64,000 nucleotides of DNA from Kuschelorhynchus macadamiae (lineage: Eukaryota; Arthropoda; Insecta; Coleoptera; Curculionidae), in assembly GCA_030620095.1 (NCBI GenBank), contig JAUTXW010003812.1, positions 310,001 to 374,000 on the forward strand, in the 5' to 3' direction. Made by a program: the position numbers and the translations under genes. A model generated the notes under the pieces. The model made no database searches. It was not told the origin of the DNA and was given only the letters and a program-made list of their open reading frames with translations. Below, piece by piece: positions 47,843 through 59,143 of the stretch (the first letter of the stretch is position 1; each line of letters opens with the position of its first letter).

Positions 47843-47880
47843 TTCGAAAATGCCAAATGTGATTTTGGCGAAACGTCAGC
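47843..47880 (+). ncRNA. hammerhead-like remnant at the PLE-A terminus
   Basis: A GCCAAA/TTTTGGC stem (47852-47869) is followed at once by GAAACGTC (47870-47877), as on the 3' side of a hammerhead core. The 5' side reads CGAAAA where CTGANGA is expected, so the motif is degenerate. The inverted arm (45371-45408) has GAAACGCC, and the copy at the window end has GAAACGTC. Confidence 0.3.
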
Positions 47881-47971
47881 AAAACTGTTCTTTTCAGAAC
47901 GACAGTAGTGAACGGATGTACACCCGGAATGAAAACACATTGTATTTTTCCATCCGTGAAGGAGTAAAAAT

Positions 47972-47975
<4 letters not shown>

Positions 47976-48021
<46 letters not shown>
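47976..48021. repeat. (TA)n tract at the right end of PLE-A
   Basis: 46 bases of alternating A and T, 32 bp after the point where the inverted arm stops matching. The intervening GGATGG...GTAAAAATCAAC sequence recurs at 63896-63927 next to another (TA)n. Confidence 0.97.
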
Positions 48022-48025
<4 letters not shown>

Positions 48026-48424
48026 TTATGTATACTTTTCGTAGGTACCAATTTTAGTGTGGAAATATTTTCGTTTTCGCGCTCTTTTAACCCCAAAATA
48101 GGGCGGAAATTTTAAAAAATGAGACAGTAGGGAAACCAGTGTTTCTAGAAAAACCTATTTTATTACAAGCGTTCGAAAAAATCCATTTTTCGCATTTCTT
48201 AGGTAAGTATCCTATTTATGCAGTCGAATATACATATGCCACTTTTCTCCATATATGGAAAAGTACCACTTTTGTTATTTTTTGTAAAAATATCTGTTAT
48301 TTTTAAGCAAAGCACAAACCTTTTAACAATTTAAAATTTATTAATTTCCCCCATTTGTATTTAAATACACATTTTAAATTGTTCTGCACTAGAGCAATTA
48401 AAATATTGTCACTTTAGGTTGATA
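48022..48424. other. non-coding stretch
   Basis: AT-rich sequence with no recognised feature between PLE-A and a non-LTR fragment. Confidence 0.35.
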
Positions 48425-48715
48425 TCAAGAAGTCGACAAGTCATTGGGGACCTAAATGACATTATAACAGGTTACTGTAAACTCAACATTATAAACTAGA
48501 AAGGCACATGTATCTCCTGAAGTTAGTGGACTGATTCGGTTGTGGGACAGAGGAGGAAAACCCTTAAAGTCTCGTCGGCACTTGCGAAATGCAGACTTCG
48601 TTGGAATACCTTCGGTATCAAGTCCCTTTCCAAGAAGGAATTGCAGCACCTCGATTGGGACAAGAGGGTCTTCTCTATCTGAAGGACGAGACACTTTGAT
48701 AGGAAAGTGAAATAA
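48425..48715 (+). pseudogene. C-terminal fragment of an I/R1-type non-LTR retrotransposon
   Basis: In changing frames it reads DLNDIITGYCKLN, then RHMYLLKLVD, CGTEEEKPLKS and FGIKSLSKKELQHLDWDKRV. This order (a GHC.LN-like phrase, a Cys motif with EEE, then the final Leu-rich part) is that of the region after RNase H in I/R1/LOA-type elements. It is a different family from the element at 39645-43330. Confidence 0.5.
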
Positions 48716-50584
48716 GTTGGGTTGAACTGAAGTTACCGAAAAACCCTCTTAGGCTTGGTTGCTGAAGTTATCCCCGCATCTTCCTACAACTACGACTAAT
48801 ATTAACTTATAGTAAAGTATGTTATAATCTTCGATAAACTGTGAATACTTTTTATTAAATTTTGCATTTATTTGGCTTTGAAATAACTTGCCAATTCTAT
48901 TATTTCAGATGGCGCTTTTTGGCAAACTGGCGTATTTTGATTATTTTCGTAAAAAATTCAAATAAAATAGTATATTTATAATATACTTGTAAAACAGGGG
49001 AACAAAAAGCTATAAAAACAAGGAAAATCTCAATTTATTTTTTGTTACTGAGCGGAGATATGAACAAAATAATTAGCATGGGTATTAGAGGCAAACCTAG
49101 ATAATCGGGAGGTAATTTGGACTAAACACGTAATAGAGCTGAACAAATTTATATATTGTTTTTCACCAGGGGCTAACTGAAATCGGCTTTATTGATTATA
49201 AAGCAATTAATTTCTAATGTAACAGAACTACACACAATTCAAATAATCCCTAGAGCAGGGATAGAAGCTGAGATACAATCAGCCTGAGATATGCTAATAT
49301 TATGCATAGGAAATAACGGAAAATAAGTAGAACATTTTGAAAGGCATCAAAAATTATCCTAGCTTTATTTGTCGTTTTAATAATTTTTTGTTCTCTATAG
49401 AAATTATTAATATTAAATTTGCATATAATACATAAAATATTTTCCTTTTTTGCTATGCACTGAAACATACACTAATGTTGCTGCAGGGTTTAGATTTTTT
49501 TTTAATAGAATATTGTAGAAAATCCCTACATACAAAATTAAAATTGGCACATACCTTCATAACCCCATAACGATTTAAAAATGTTCATATTTGTTGCTCC
49601 AAAGTATGGAAGCTAAACTAAAAAAGATAAATACAATTAATAGTTTGTAATTTATTTAAGTGAAAATTTAACAATATTTTGATATTTCTAGAAAAAATAT
49701 TATTGTTATTCTTCGATAATTACCAAAAGTATGCTTTCCAGAAGTAATTTTCGAGACCTCATTATAATCAACTATTCCTCTCAACTAGTTAAAACCTAAA
49801 CCATATGACGATGACACAATATTAACCAATACTTTTGTAGTACAATAGTACGTTGTTTAGGAACGGTGCTAACTGTTTTTCTCTTATCTCCAGTTAAAGA
49901 AAAAACATTCAAGTGCAACTTTCGTTTTTTCATGCTCTTTGTTATTAATTTATTATAAACAAATCATTACATTTGAGACTTCAGAAAAAAATTGGCTGGT
50001 GCTAATTGACCACTGCGACCGTTCTTAGAAGGACACCTGTTATGATTGTGATCCAAGGAGAGTAAAAAACTTTATATCTTCATTGTTATGACACAGAAAA
50101 AAATTGTAAATATAAAAGTAACTGGGATTTTCATGATAAATTCAAGTGTATTTTCAAACAAAAAAAATTAAACTTTGACTAAAAATATATAACATGATAA
50201 AACTATGAAATTTTCTATTATGATCTTTATTTTACTAAAGTTTTAGAATATGTAGAAAAAACTAGGCATACTTAATATACCAAGTTGTAGGTAAAAATAT
50301 AACCCTTTTCGAGATATTTAAGGTAAAATATGCATTTTTTCTAAACTTCAAACATAAGGCAAACATCGAAACTGAATAGAAAGGAATTAAGTACATGTCC
50401 CTATCTTACTGTCCGAAAGAATATATGTTATTAAATAGTTATAAATAATAATATTCCTAATACAGATTATCATTTGGATAAATATAAGGTGGTCTTGAAA
50501 TATTTGTTCGAATTTTAACAAAGCATTTTATTTTTATTTATTGATTTACATATTTTTTTGTAAACATTGCTGACATTTTGATCT
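48716..50584. other. non-coding stretch
   Basis: About 1.9 kb of AT-rich sequence. The frame at 49250-49468 (minus) has no motif. Nothing is recognised. Confidence 0.35.
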
Positions 50585-50929
50585 GTAAAGGGTATACCAA
50601 AAAAGTAATATGTCAACACTCACTCTGTATAGGACAACTTCGTGATTTTAAATGAAACACTCTGTATGTCAATTAGCAGTCACAGCTTTATCCATCAGTT
50701 TTTAAAAATTGTATAATTATGTATCACTAAAATTAAGATTAATATGAAATGAAATTGATCGGTACTTCTAACTAAATCAAATAAACTTCTAGTAATAATT
50801 AGTTGGCTATAGAAAAAAACGTAAAATTTTTTATGAAAAATAATGAATCCCTTTGCAAATTAAAATAAATAATAAACAACACTTTCTTTGTTTAGAACGA
50901 TTTAAAATTACAATTTAATATTATCAATA

Positions 50930-51270
50930 TTAATAATATTAATAATAAATGTGTTAAAACTTTTTAATAGGTTTTCAAAAGCGTCTTCCATGGTGGTATG
51001 TATGGCCTCGATGACATTTCTAATATTTTCTTTTATTTCGTCTACATTTCTTGATTTTGGTACTTAACAGTTATCCTTAGTGTAGACATCGAGGACTTTA
51101 AAATATGGCGAGTGACAGTTGATAGGGTCGGTTCTACCTATCCATCTATCTCTAAATGTTCGGTTTTGAACATTCTCGGTTTCTAAAGCAAAATGGGGTG
51201 GAGCTGTATCTTGTTGAAAATATGCACTACCGATTAATTTATCTTATTCTAATAGTGATCTCGCATGTTT
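50930..51270 (-). pseudogene. mariner-like transposase fragment
   Basis: On the minus strand it reads GSAYFQQDTAPPHFALETEN with the second catalytic Asp, then NRTFRDRWIGRTDPIN, a weak VLDVYTKDN block with a stop, and PKSRNVDEIKENIRNVIEAI. This is the C-terminal half of a mariner-like transposase. The element may extend to about 50590, where an AGGGTATACCAAAAAA end-like sequence occurs. Confidence 0.72.
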
Positions 51271-51359
51271 TTCGTAATACATTAACGTATTCTCTTACAT
51301 ATAAAAAGTAAATATCTAAAATATAGCGCCTTAAAAATCAATACTTATTTTGTAATAAA

Positions 51360-51710
51360 GTTCTAAGATTTCGCCCGCAAACAGATCAGCAATATCAGCT
51401 GGCTGTCAGCTGTCATGGTTGATGGTAGTATTGGCAGTTTTGTTTGTTTTAATTTTGTGATTTTGTGGTTTAATTTTTTTAAAAGAAAAGGGTGTGTTGC
51501 TGAAGAAAATAAACTCGAGACTAACAAAACTGAAATCACAAAACGCTGTCAATGTCGTCCATTAACCACAAAAAATACAAAAGTCGTCTGGCTGACGGCT
51601 TCACGATTAACGCCTTTTGTTGAACGTTGTACCGTTGCCAGATTTCGCGTAATGACGTCACGTCCCGCTATGTGTATATTTGATTTAACTTTGTTGTAAA
51701 GATTATTTAA
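51360..51710. other. GC-richer patch with an unassigned 94-codon frame
   Basis: 51360-51680 is richer in G, C and CpG than its surroundings. It contains GCTGGCTGTCAGCTGTCATGG and TGACGTCACGTC-type sequences and an imperfect inverted repeat between TTTTGTGGTTTAAT (about 51461) and ATTAACCACAAAA (about 51562). The frame at 51415-51699 (plus) has no motif. It could be a small element or an old promoter. Confidence 0.25.
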
Positions 51711-52679
51711 ATCTCAGTCATATGTTCCCATTTTTTTTTTTGCTTTATTCATATTAAGCTGATATCTGGCTCAGAAATGTTTAAGATTACTTTAACAATA
51801 ATTGCAATTTTTGTTTTCCTTTGCCAAAGATTTGTGATTATTATGCATTTTTTAATGTTAAGATGTTGACGCCTTTGATGGAAAAAATTAAGACACAATT
51901 TGTTCTAAAACTCTTTATTGTAAATTAAAAAACACCCTGTACACCCCGTATAGTATCGATTGACATGAGATCTTAATAGTATAGATCGAAGCATCTTAAA
52001 CGTCAATTATTCCTTTACTATGTTCGATGGCAAAAAATCAATATTCTCAAAGAATTTGAAATATTTCGAAAACCCTTCAAATTAAATACAGGTAAGCCTT
52101 AATAAGTTTGGTCTTACTTTTTGCACAGATTTCAAATATGCTAAAATTGCTATAACAAATACAACATTCATATGTCTCGTATTTTTGACCCTCGCTGTAA
52201 TCTCCAACTAATTTTAAATTGTAGCTACATGCTTTCAATAACTGATCTTTAGTAGCTAAAGATGACAAGTATGGGGGTCTCTACCCTGAATGTGTCAAGA
52301 ATCTGTTGGCCATACAAGTAAACTATTTGTTTCTTTAGTTGTTTCTTCACTCTTTTACCAGATTAAATGCATAAGATAGCATAGTCTGAGCAGACTTAGA
52401 TACGCAAGCCTTCCGCCTTTAAGCGAGCGTTTTATAGACTAAATTTACCTAAACAATTGAATTTAATTTTATATAAAGTAAACTTGTTTTTAAAATTCTG
52501 TCTGAAAATAATGGTAATCTGTGCTATGCACTTGATTTATGCTGTAAATTAGGAAATATACTGCACAGAATAATGAGAGATTTTTCACCATTTAATTCGC
52601 TTCAGGACATTTACTAATACAACAATGACGATGTTCGATTTTTATTTCATCCAATAGTTATGCTTTGTGTTTTTAACAG
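51711..52679. other. non-coding stretch
   Basis: AT-rich. AACACCCTGTACACCC at about 51931 resembles the end of a mariner-type element. No gene is seen. Confidence 0.3.
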
Positions 52680-52856
52680 GAAGCAAAAACCCGAGCAATT
52701 CCAGGAAATATCGAGACCCATTATAACAGAGAACAAATGGGACATGTGTTTTATTTCCTTCCTCATATCTAAACAGTGCTTGCAAAACACAGTGTTTTTT
52801 TATACACTATTCGACATTTATTTTGAGAAGATTATTCGTAATGATAGTAAAATAAA
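52680..52856 (+). other. possible last exon with poly(A) signal, weak
   Basis: A good acceptor (GCTTTGTGTTTTTAACAG, ending about 52679) precedes a less AT-rich segment that is open in two frames: one reads EAKTRAIPGNIETHYNREQ and stops after about 32 codons, the other is open to 52902. AATAAA follows at 52851-52856. There is no recognised motif. It may be chance. Confidence 0.15.
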
Positions 52857-55129
52857 AATTTATTTTCTAAAAATATATTTAAACAAACCGTTAAATTATT
52901 AATATAATCTACCTGTCAGATGGCACAATTGATACTCTGTTTATGAACTTAAATTACAAATAATTTTTTTTCATTCACTTTTGAAAATATTAATTTATAA
53001 ATTAATATTTTATACGATATATAAATAATAAAGCATAACTCTAAATTATCCTTTGGTTCCGTCAAAGTCGGAAACCTGTAAAATCGAACTACCGAATTTC
53101 CTAAAAACAATTTGATGATGTAAGATTTTTATAGTAATTATTTTTATTTTATTTTAGTTGCCTAATAGTAACAAAATAATATAATAACACTGCATGCTTT
53201 CCCAAAAAGGATATCTAAGAAGTCGATAAGAAAATAGTACATTGTCATAAGTATCCCCTAATCTGTTTTTAAATCCCGCATCAATAAAATTTTCCTTTGT
53301 TCACTTAAGAAGTTATTTTCACTCTTGAATATTGCAAATTTATTAATTTTGTTAGCCATGACACACAAGACGCCGCGAGTTTTTAATTAAATAAAAGACT
53401 ATTAAAAATACAGTTAGAAAAGTTAAGAGAGATTAAAAGGCAAATCGTTGTCCAAGTCTCGCAGTTCTTACGAGGCTGCTTTTGAATTTTTGAACAATGA
53501 ATATGTACTCCTGTGAAAATTATTACGATTCCGCAATTTGGGGCTAAATAGTTTATATTTTTATTTAGAACGTGAATCTTGAACAAACTTAATTTTTTTT
53601 GTTAAAAAATGTTATGTTGTCTGCGGTTGTTGCGCATAAACTCCCACTACCAAACATTTAAAGAAAATATGAATATTCGCATGAAAAAAATTAAATAGAG
53701 GACTGATCAAATTCATAAGGCGATTGGGACGAATGTGATCACGTTTTCTTTTTTTGCTTCACCTACATGCCATATTTAATGGTCTATTTAACTCCGAGGT
53801 AAATATTTTTCATAGTTTCGAAATTATTCAGCCGAGAATATGTTGCGATTATATTGACCGGAGGGGTGAAATTGATCGGTGATTAAGAATTATTTTATAT
53901 AGAAAAAGAACCGTTATTTTTAAACAAAACCTTTATTACATTTTAAATCAAAAATGGTATATGATAATATACTTAAGTAGGAAGTCAATATTTTGACATA
54001 TTACTAAACAAACTCGTAACAGAAAAAAAACACTAATTTAATTTTTTTTCTAATCAACAGTTAATACCTTTCGAATTACAATTAAATAATATGCTCTTTT
54101 AATAACAACATATTATTAAAATTTGTAATAAGATTCCCTTGAATGTTTGACACTTTAAGGTTTGGTCGCACTGCTATAATATCAGACTCGTCAATTCTTT
54201 GGCCTGTTGAATTATTGAAGCATACCTATACTGTCTTTCTCCTACTTCCTCCCAGCACGTTGACCAATAGATATGGTAATTTTTCTAAATTGGCTTAATT
54301 TGCAGAAAAATATTCTATTTCTTCTGTAGCAGTGCAGTGGGTGACTTGCGTTGGTCCGATCTCGGGGCAATACTCAAAGTAAACATCGCAGCGCGCGGCT
54401 AGTATTGGGATGGGAGGGGAAGACCGTGTTCCGTCTAGAGACGGGCTGCTTACAATAGGAAGTAGTTGTTGTAGCTACAATAACGACAGTAGCAGTACTA
54501 CCGCGTTCTCGATAAAGGTACCGCAAAGTGCAAGTTCATGTTTCGGTATTTGGAGAACGTCGACGGAAGCTCCGACTAGCGCCTTGTAATACAGAACTTG
54601 GGTCACCAAAAAAGGCAACTATGGTGTAATGTAACGTGGGCATTATTCTTAGGCCTTCGTGATATGTCCAAAATAAAAAATACAAAAAAAAGAAACTTCA
54701 TCGTCGCTATCGTCCTCCAGTACTGGTTCCTGCTCCACATCTGAGCTTGATGACTCATTAGGCATCGTCACACCGTTTCAACTTTCAAAAATGCGCAATA
54801 ACTACCTCTTAAAACCCACCAAATTTCATTGGCATATCTCGACCTGTTTTAGAGCAATAAGTAAATCGTCAGATTTTAACAAAAACTTGAACATCCCGTA
54901 ACTCAGAAAATGAATCAATTGCGGACATACGTATATATAGCAAACTGTCATTATTTTTAAATGCAGAATCACTCCCTGAAGTGTTGTTTAATCGGGCACA
55001 ATATAAAAAACCCAATTTTACGACTTTTGTATCGGTGTCGCTCTAGCTTTGGTAATGCGAGCTCCCTTCTTCTTAGATGGGATTTTTAGGATAGCTTTTT
55101 TTAATGTTCAGACTGAATCATGTTCCTTC
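52857..55129. other. non-coding stretch with a GC-richer patch at 54300-54660
   Basis: Mostly AT-rich. 54300-54660 is richer in G and C and contains CGCAGCGCGCGGC. On the minus strand an ATG at 54765 opens a short acidic/serine-rich peptide (MPNESSSSDVEQEPVLEDDS) that stops after about 40 codons. This resembles the acidic start of some transposases or nuclear proteins, but no continuation was found. Confidence 0.25.
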
Positions 55130-55345
55130 GATGTGACGCTTTAGTCAACGCCAAACTGCTTTGCTTGGGTGACACCTACGACGACTGTAAGGAGCTTCTG
55201 GGACGCGCATGACCTGAAAGGGTCCGTCCTTTCTAAAAAGGAGTGCGCACTTGGCCTGACACGCCTACTTGGGGGGATAGCACAATGGGCCCCAGTGAGC
55301 CTAAGTGCTGCCCTTGTCGAACTCCCCATCTAGGTCTAATGTCTA
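55130..55345 (+). pseudogene. 3' end of the LOA/I-type family of 39645-43330
   Basis: Matches the minus strand of about 39650-39870: GTCAACGCCA, CTTTGCTTGGGTGACAC, TTTCTAAAAAGGAGTG, TTGGCCTGACACGCC and TACTTGGGGGGATAGCACAA. It is a severely 5'-truncated copy covering the last codons and the 3' untranslated part. Confidence 0.88.
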
Positions 55346-55628
55346 ATCGCAATGAGACGGGCGATATAACACAGATAAACATGACATTAGATATAAATGT
55401 AAAAAGTGTGCTGTTACTCGTTAATCATTAATTGACCTGGGGTACTTTAGACGTTTGACTGGCTGATCCTTATCAACAAAAAATAACTAAAATGTATTCT
55501 ACCACAACTTATATAATATTTTTACTTGTTATCTTCTCTCAGTAGGTTATCAATGAGTAAAACAAAATGTTATGTGCAAGTGAGATTTGACAAATGTAAC
55601 AGAATGTAATAGAATCTTTTATTTATTA

Positions 55629-55656
55629 CCTACGCTTCGAAATCCCGGAGCGTAGG
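55629..55656. repeat. 8-bp perfect hairpin
   Basis: CCTACGCT and AGCGTAGG enclose 12 bases that include TTCGAAATCC, similar to a tRNA T-loop or B box. No complete tRNA or SINE could be recognised. The 150 bp that follow are less AT-rich than the surroundings. Confidence 0.4.
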
Positions 55657-57482
55657 AATCTTCAGAGACTATTGGGCTCTGGAGTCCAATCTCGGGATAG
55701 CGAACAGCTGTTGGCGTGTAAGCGGGCTGTTTCTAGGGAGCAACGAAACTACCAAAACGTAAAGTCTTTTGTCTATAAAACGTTCGTAGATTTTCTTGGG
55801 ATGACCGCTAAAGCAATGAAATTTGACCAACTATAGACACTTGTTTCTGACTTAAGTTTTCATGTGTACAGTCAACTAGTTGAGGGTTGATTTGATAAAA
55901 AACGCGTTTTGTTGTTTAGATTGTGATTAAATTTCTATCTATTTTTTCTATTATTACCCGGCAGCGTGCTTAAATCTAAGAAAATAGGACTTTTCTTAAT
56001 GGTCAAATTTAGTTAAAATTATAGCTCACTCACCCCATGATTTTAAGAACATTATAATTTCAACTCTGGCCTATCTTAACCTAACCTAACTTAATCTAAA
56101 TATGCATTTTACAACTACTTTCTATATATTCTGACTGTCATACTTTATAGCAAGATCTTTATTATAATTTCATAATAAGTAAGTGATTGATCATACGTTT
56201 TTTGTATTAATATTTCTTATTAATCTTGGGCGTTTTTGCCTTCGTTTCCCACCCCATACAAGTTACCGCTAGTTTGTCTACAACTGCCAACATCCATTAG
56301 AATACTTTTGAAAGTTCGAGTATAAAAATAAATCTATATTTGATAGAAGAAAATTTGTATAGTAATAAATTTGCGTTATTAAATTATTATTACTAAACTA
56401 CAATTATTTATTTATTTTGATTTGTTTGTTTTTTAGTTTTTGATCTTCTTAAATATATAAATGTTTAGTTTAAATGTTGCTTACATAAATTACATATTAC
56501 TTTCACGTGGGAAGATTACTCTCAGATGCCGGCTGAGTGAGTATAAATTGTCTGCCTGTATCCCCGTTCTGATAGTTATTCTGTATCTGATTTTATTTTG
56601 GCAAGTTAGACACTTTCTACATAAGTACGTTATGTACTTAAATAATAATATTAAATTAGGATTTGGTGGATTATCGCACTTATGTTTGGTTAAGTAGGAG
56701 TTATAAAAGTTATATAAAATTATTATTACTTTCTTGTTTTCTTAAAAAGTTTGAAAATTGACCCTAATGCACTGATGTGTAAAAATTAACATAACACTTA
56801 AAAAATTATTATGAAATTTTACAAGTTAAATGAAATTTGTATTCAACATTTGCATACAAAGAGTATCTTGGATGCATGACATGTAGCTCATATTTTTCTT
56901 GTATTGATAAACAATCAACTATCATTTAATTAACATTTCGGCATGTTAAATTAATCGTCAATGCCTCGATAACCTAACGATAATTAAAAATGAAATGCGG
57001 ATAGTTAAGTTATTCATAATACTCGTATAGAAAGAGATACGATTTTCCCAAAAAACCTTCCATTTGAATAATTAGAGAATCGATCATACATATCCAATGA
57101 CATCTAAAAATGACAACCAGCTCTATCTTTGTGCAGAGGTAGGGATCATAATACTCTTTTTAAATGAATTGAATAAACAGCGTCATCTCACGGCTTTCTT
57201 TTACAGTAAGCTAGGACGCTTATGGATCCGTAATCGATACTTTCTAGCAACTCATAGCTTGATATATAATGGCTTTTAAAGCAAAGTAATATATCTACCA
57301 CAAACTAGAGTACAGCAGTGTACAGTATTAAGGTAAATCCCAAAATACCGCAATTTTTTTTTAATTTTCTGATTTAAGGTCATTGCAAAAACTTGACACA
57401 TATCCTATTTTTCGACCTCGCTTCGGTTTTTTTCATATCAAAAAGGGAGAAAGAATTTTAATTTAATATTACGTTTAAATAA
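55657..57482. other. non-coding stretch
   Basis: AT-rich sequence. Frames at 56461-56697 and 57097-57279 (both plus) have no motif. A short telomere-like AACCTAACCTAAC lies at 56078-56090. Confidence 0.35.
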
Positions 57483-57691
57483 TAATAATACAAATGTAAT
57501 TATTTTTATTTTATTTTTTGTTACCTTAGAATCTGTATTATTGATAATGTACAATTTTTTTTGGTAGTATTCTTTATGTGTACTTTGGTTTTTTTCTTAA
57601 TTTTTTAAAGTGGAAAAAGAATAAATGTAAATTATTAATTTATAAAACTATTATTTCTATGTTACCTCAAACGTAAAATTATTTAAAAAGT

Positions 57692-57746
<55 letters not shown>

Positions 57747-57957
57747 TGTTTTAAGTGTATGTATGTACGTAAAAATGTGGCAATTTGTACCTTTTTAAAT
57801 AATTTTATGTTTTGAGGTAAGATAAGAAGAATAGTTTTATAAAAGAATAGAAAAAGACCAAATTACACATAAAGAATACCACCAAAAAAATTTGTATTTT
57901 CGTTTTAAAGTAATAATAATAAAAAAATAAAATATAATAAAAATAATTAAACGTATA
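57483..57957. repeat. inverted repeat (arms about 170-200 bp) around a (TA)n core
   Basis: The left arm (57483-57692) and right arm (about 57787-57957) share, in inverted order, TTTTTTTTGGT(A/G)GTATTC, TTTATGTGTA, TTATAAAACTATT, TTACCTCAAA and AAAATTATTTAAAAAG. The core has a (TA)n tract at about 57692-57740. No coding content. A foldback-type or MITE-like element is likely. Confidence 0.7.
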
Positions 57958-58285
57958 AATATCAGATTAAAATTCTACGTCTTTCTCCATTTTAGATTTG
58001 AAAAAGAGCGAAGTGCAGTCGAAACGTCATCGGACGTCATTATGTATTTTGACAAAAAAAAAATGTTTTATCAATTCCTTAAGTCCGTCTGTCCGTGTGT
58101 GTGCCAGTTTGTGACATAGCCTAAATACTACTTGCCCCATTGACTTTAAAATATCCCTGATATTATTTTGGTAAAAATCCAATATGGTGGAACAATGTTA
58201 AAGATTTTGTTAGAGTGGTGTATTATTTGGGGTTAGGATCCAGTAAAAAAATTTTACAACTTTAAAAAAAGTCTTTTTATAAAAT

Positions 58286-58325
58286 TGTCGACGTTTCGCT
58301 ACTCTATTGTTGCATCCTAAGGATA
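58286..58325 (-). ncRNA. hammerhead-like motif with mutated core
   Basis: Minus strand: CTTAGGA where CTGANGA is expected, then a GCAAC...GTAGC stem with one mismatch, then GAAACGTC. One core base is changed, so it is probably inactive. Confidence 0.35.
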
Positions 58326-58326
58326 C

Positions 58327-58391
<65 letters not shown>

Positions 58392-58459
58392 GATTGTATA
58401 TACTTCATGAAACACATATCATCAGTTTTTACCTACCAAAACAAAAGTTTTTTTTAAAT

Positions 58460-58499
58460 TGTCGACATTTCGCAACTTTACTGTCGCATCCTCAGGACA
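58460..58499 (-). ncRNA. hammerhead ribozyme-like motif, core conserved
   Basis: Minus strand, in order: TGTC (stem I), CTGAGGA (core), one extra T, GCGAC-AGTAAA-GTTGC (stem II with one G-T pair), GAAA (core), TGTC, where GTC would be the cleavage triplet, then GACA (stem I). Stem I pairs perfectly over 4 bp. Stem III has no loop, so folding would need two copies. The base after GAAA is T where the related motifs have C, which weakens stem III. Penelope elements of other animals are known to carry hammerheads with minimal stem III. Confidence 0.5.
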
Positions 58500-59143
58500 C
58501 ATACACTTTATGTCCTGCGTGATACCAATATTATCAGTCTTTACCTACTCTGTTGGTTCGCAGATATTTCACAGATATTAAATTTCTAAATAGTTTTCGT
58601 CAACGATGCTCTTGTTGTTATGTTAGGGTGGTGTAATATTTGGGTTAGGAAATATCTGCGGACCAATGGAGTAGGTAAAATCTGATATTGATTTCATGCA
58701 GGATATAAAATCTGTGTCTTGAGGATGCAACAATAAAATACTGGATCCTTACCCCAAATAACACACCACCCTAACATAACAAGAGGATCGTTAATGAAAA
58801 CCATTCAGAAACTTAATACTTGTGGATCAACGGAGTAGATAAATACTGATATATTTTCAATTTTGCAGGAAAATTAAATCTGAATATGGGAAATTTATTG
58901 AGTTTATTTTAAATTATTCCCAAAAGTCAAGTGTGGCATAGGTAGAAAGGAAATGGTAAACATATTGGTAGGTATCCAATATAATGGAACCAAATGGCGC
59001 CCAACAAAAATGAAGAGACAGTATATGTAACACATATATACTGTGACTATGTACTAAACTAACTTGGATCACACTTCACTCTTCCTAATGAAAGTAATAT
59101 TTCATATAGGGGAAAGTCCGGGTAAAGGAATTTACCGATTTTT

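Larger units (their letters stand above)
45309..47943 (+). mobile_element. Penelope-like element PLE-A with an inverted 3' fragment at its 5' side
   Basis: The forward part runs from about 45889 to 47943 and holds the RT/GIY-YIG gene and the 3' terminus. The left 580 bp (45309-45888) is a nearly exact inverted copy of the last 583 bp (47360-47942), including the end of the coding region and the untranslated terminus. At 45888/45889 the inverted piece joins the truncated 5' part of the forward copy. Both sides are bordered by (TA)n. Such inverted terminal fragments are known from Penelope elements. The two arms differ only at a few positions, so the insertion is young. The inverted arm contains a one-base deletion in CAGGCGATATC compared with CAGGCGAATATC. 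Confidence 0.9.
58197..58867. mobile_element. nest of inverted Penelope-type termini with hammerhead motifs
   Basis: GTTAGGGTGGTGTNTTATTTGGGG-type sequence occurs three times: 58209 (plus), 58622 (plus) and 58747-58783 (minus). The stretch 58475-58570 is repeated inverted at 58648-58735 (GCATCCTCAGGACACA, TTTACCTACTC, TTGGTTCGCAGATATTT), and a third partial copy follows to 58860. A (TA)n tract lies at 58327-58391. The ATTTGGGGTWAGGATCC phrase links the nest to the ends of PLE-C (61320). There is no coding sequence. It is probably built from repeated partial insertions of a non-coding Penelope terminus. Confidence 0.65.
58078..59143 (+). repeat. family A dispersed repeat, split by a nested insertion
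   Basis: 58078-58196 has the GTCCGTCTGTCCGTGTG segment and AAAATCCAATATGGTGGAAC. The family resumes at about 58868 and ends with GGGTAAAGGAATTTACCGATTTTT, the typical 3' hairpin. Between lies a nest of Penelope-type termini (separate entry). Confidence 0.65.

Noticed and set aside
58007..58045. GAAACGTC sequence as a further hammerhead
   Set aside because: The CTGANGA core is not present at the right distance and no stem II can be drawn.
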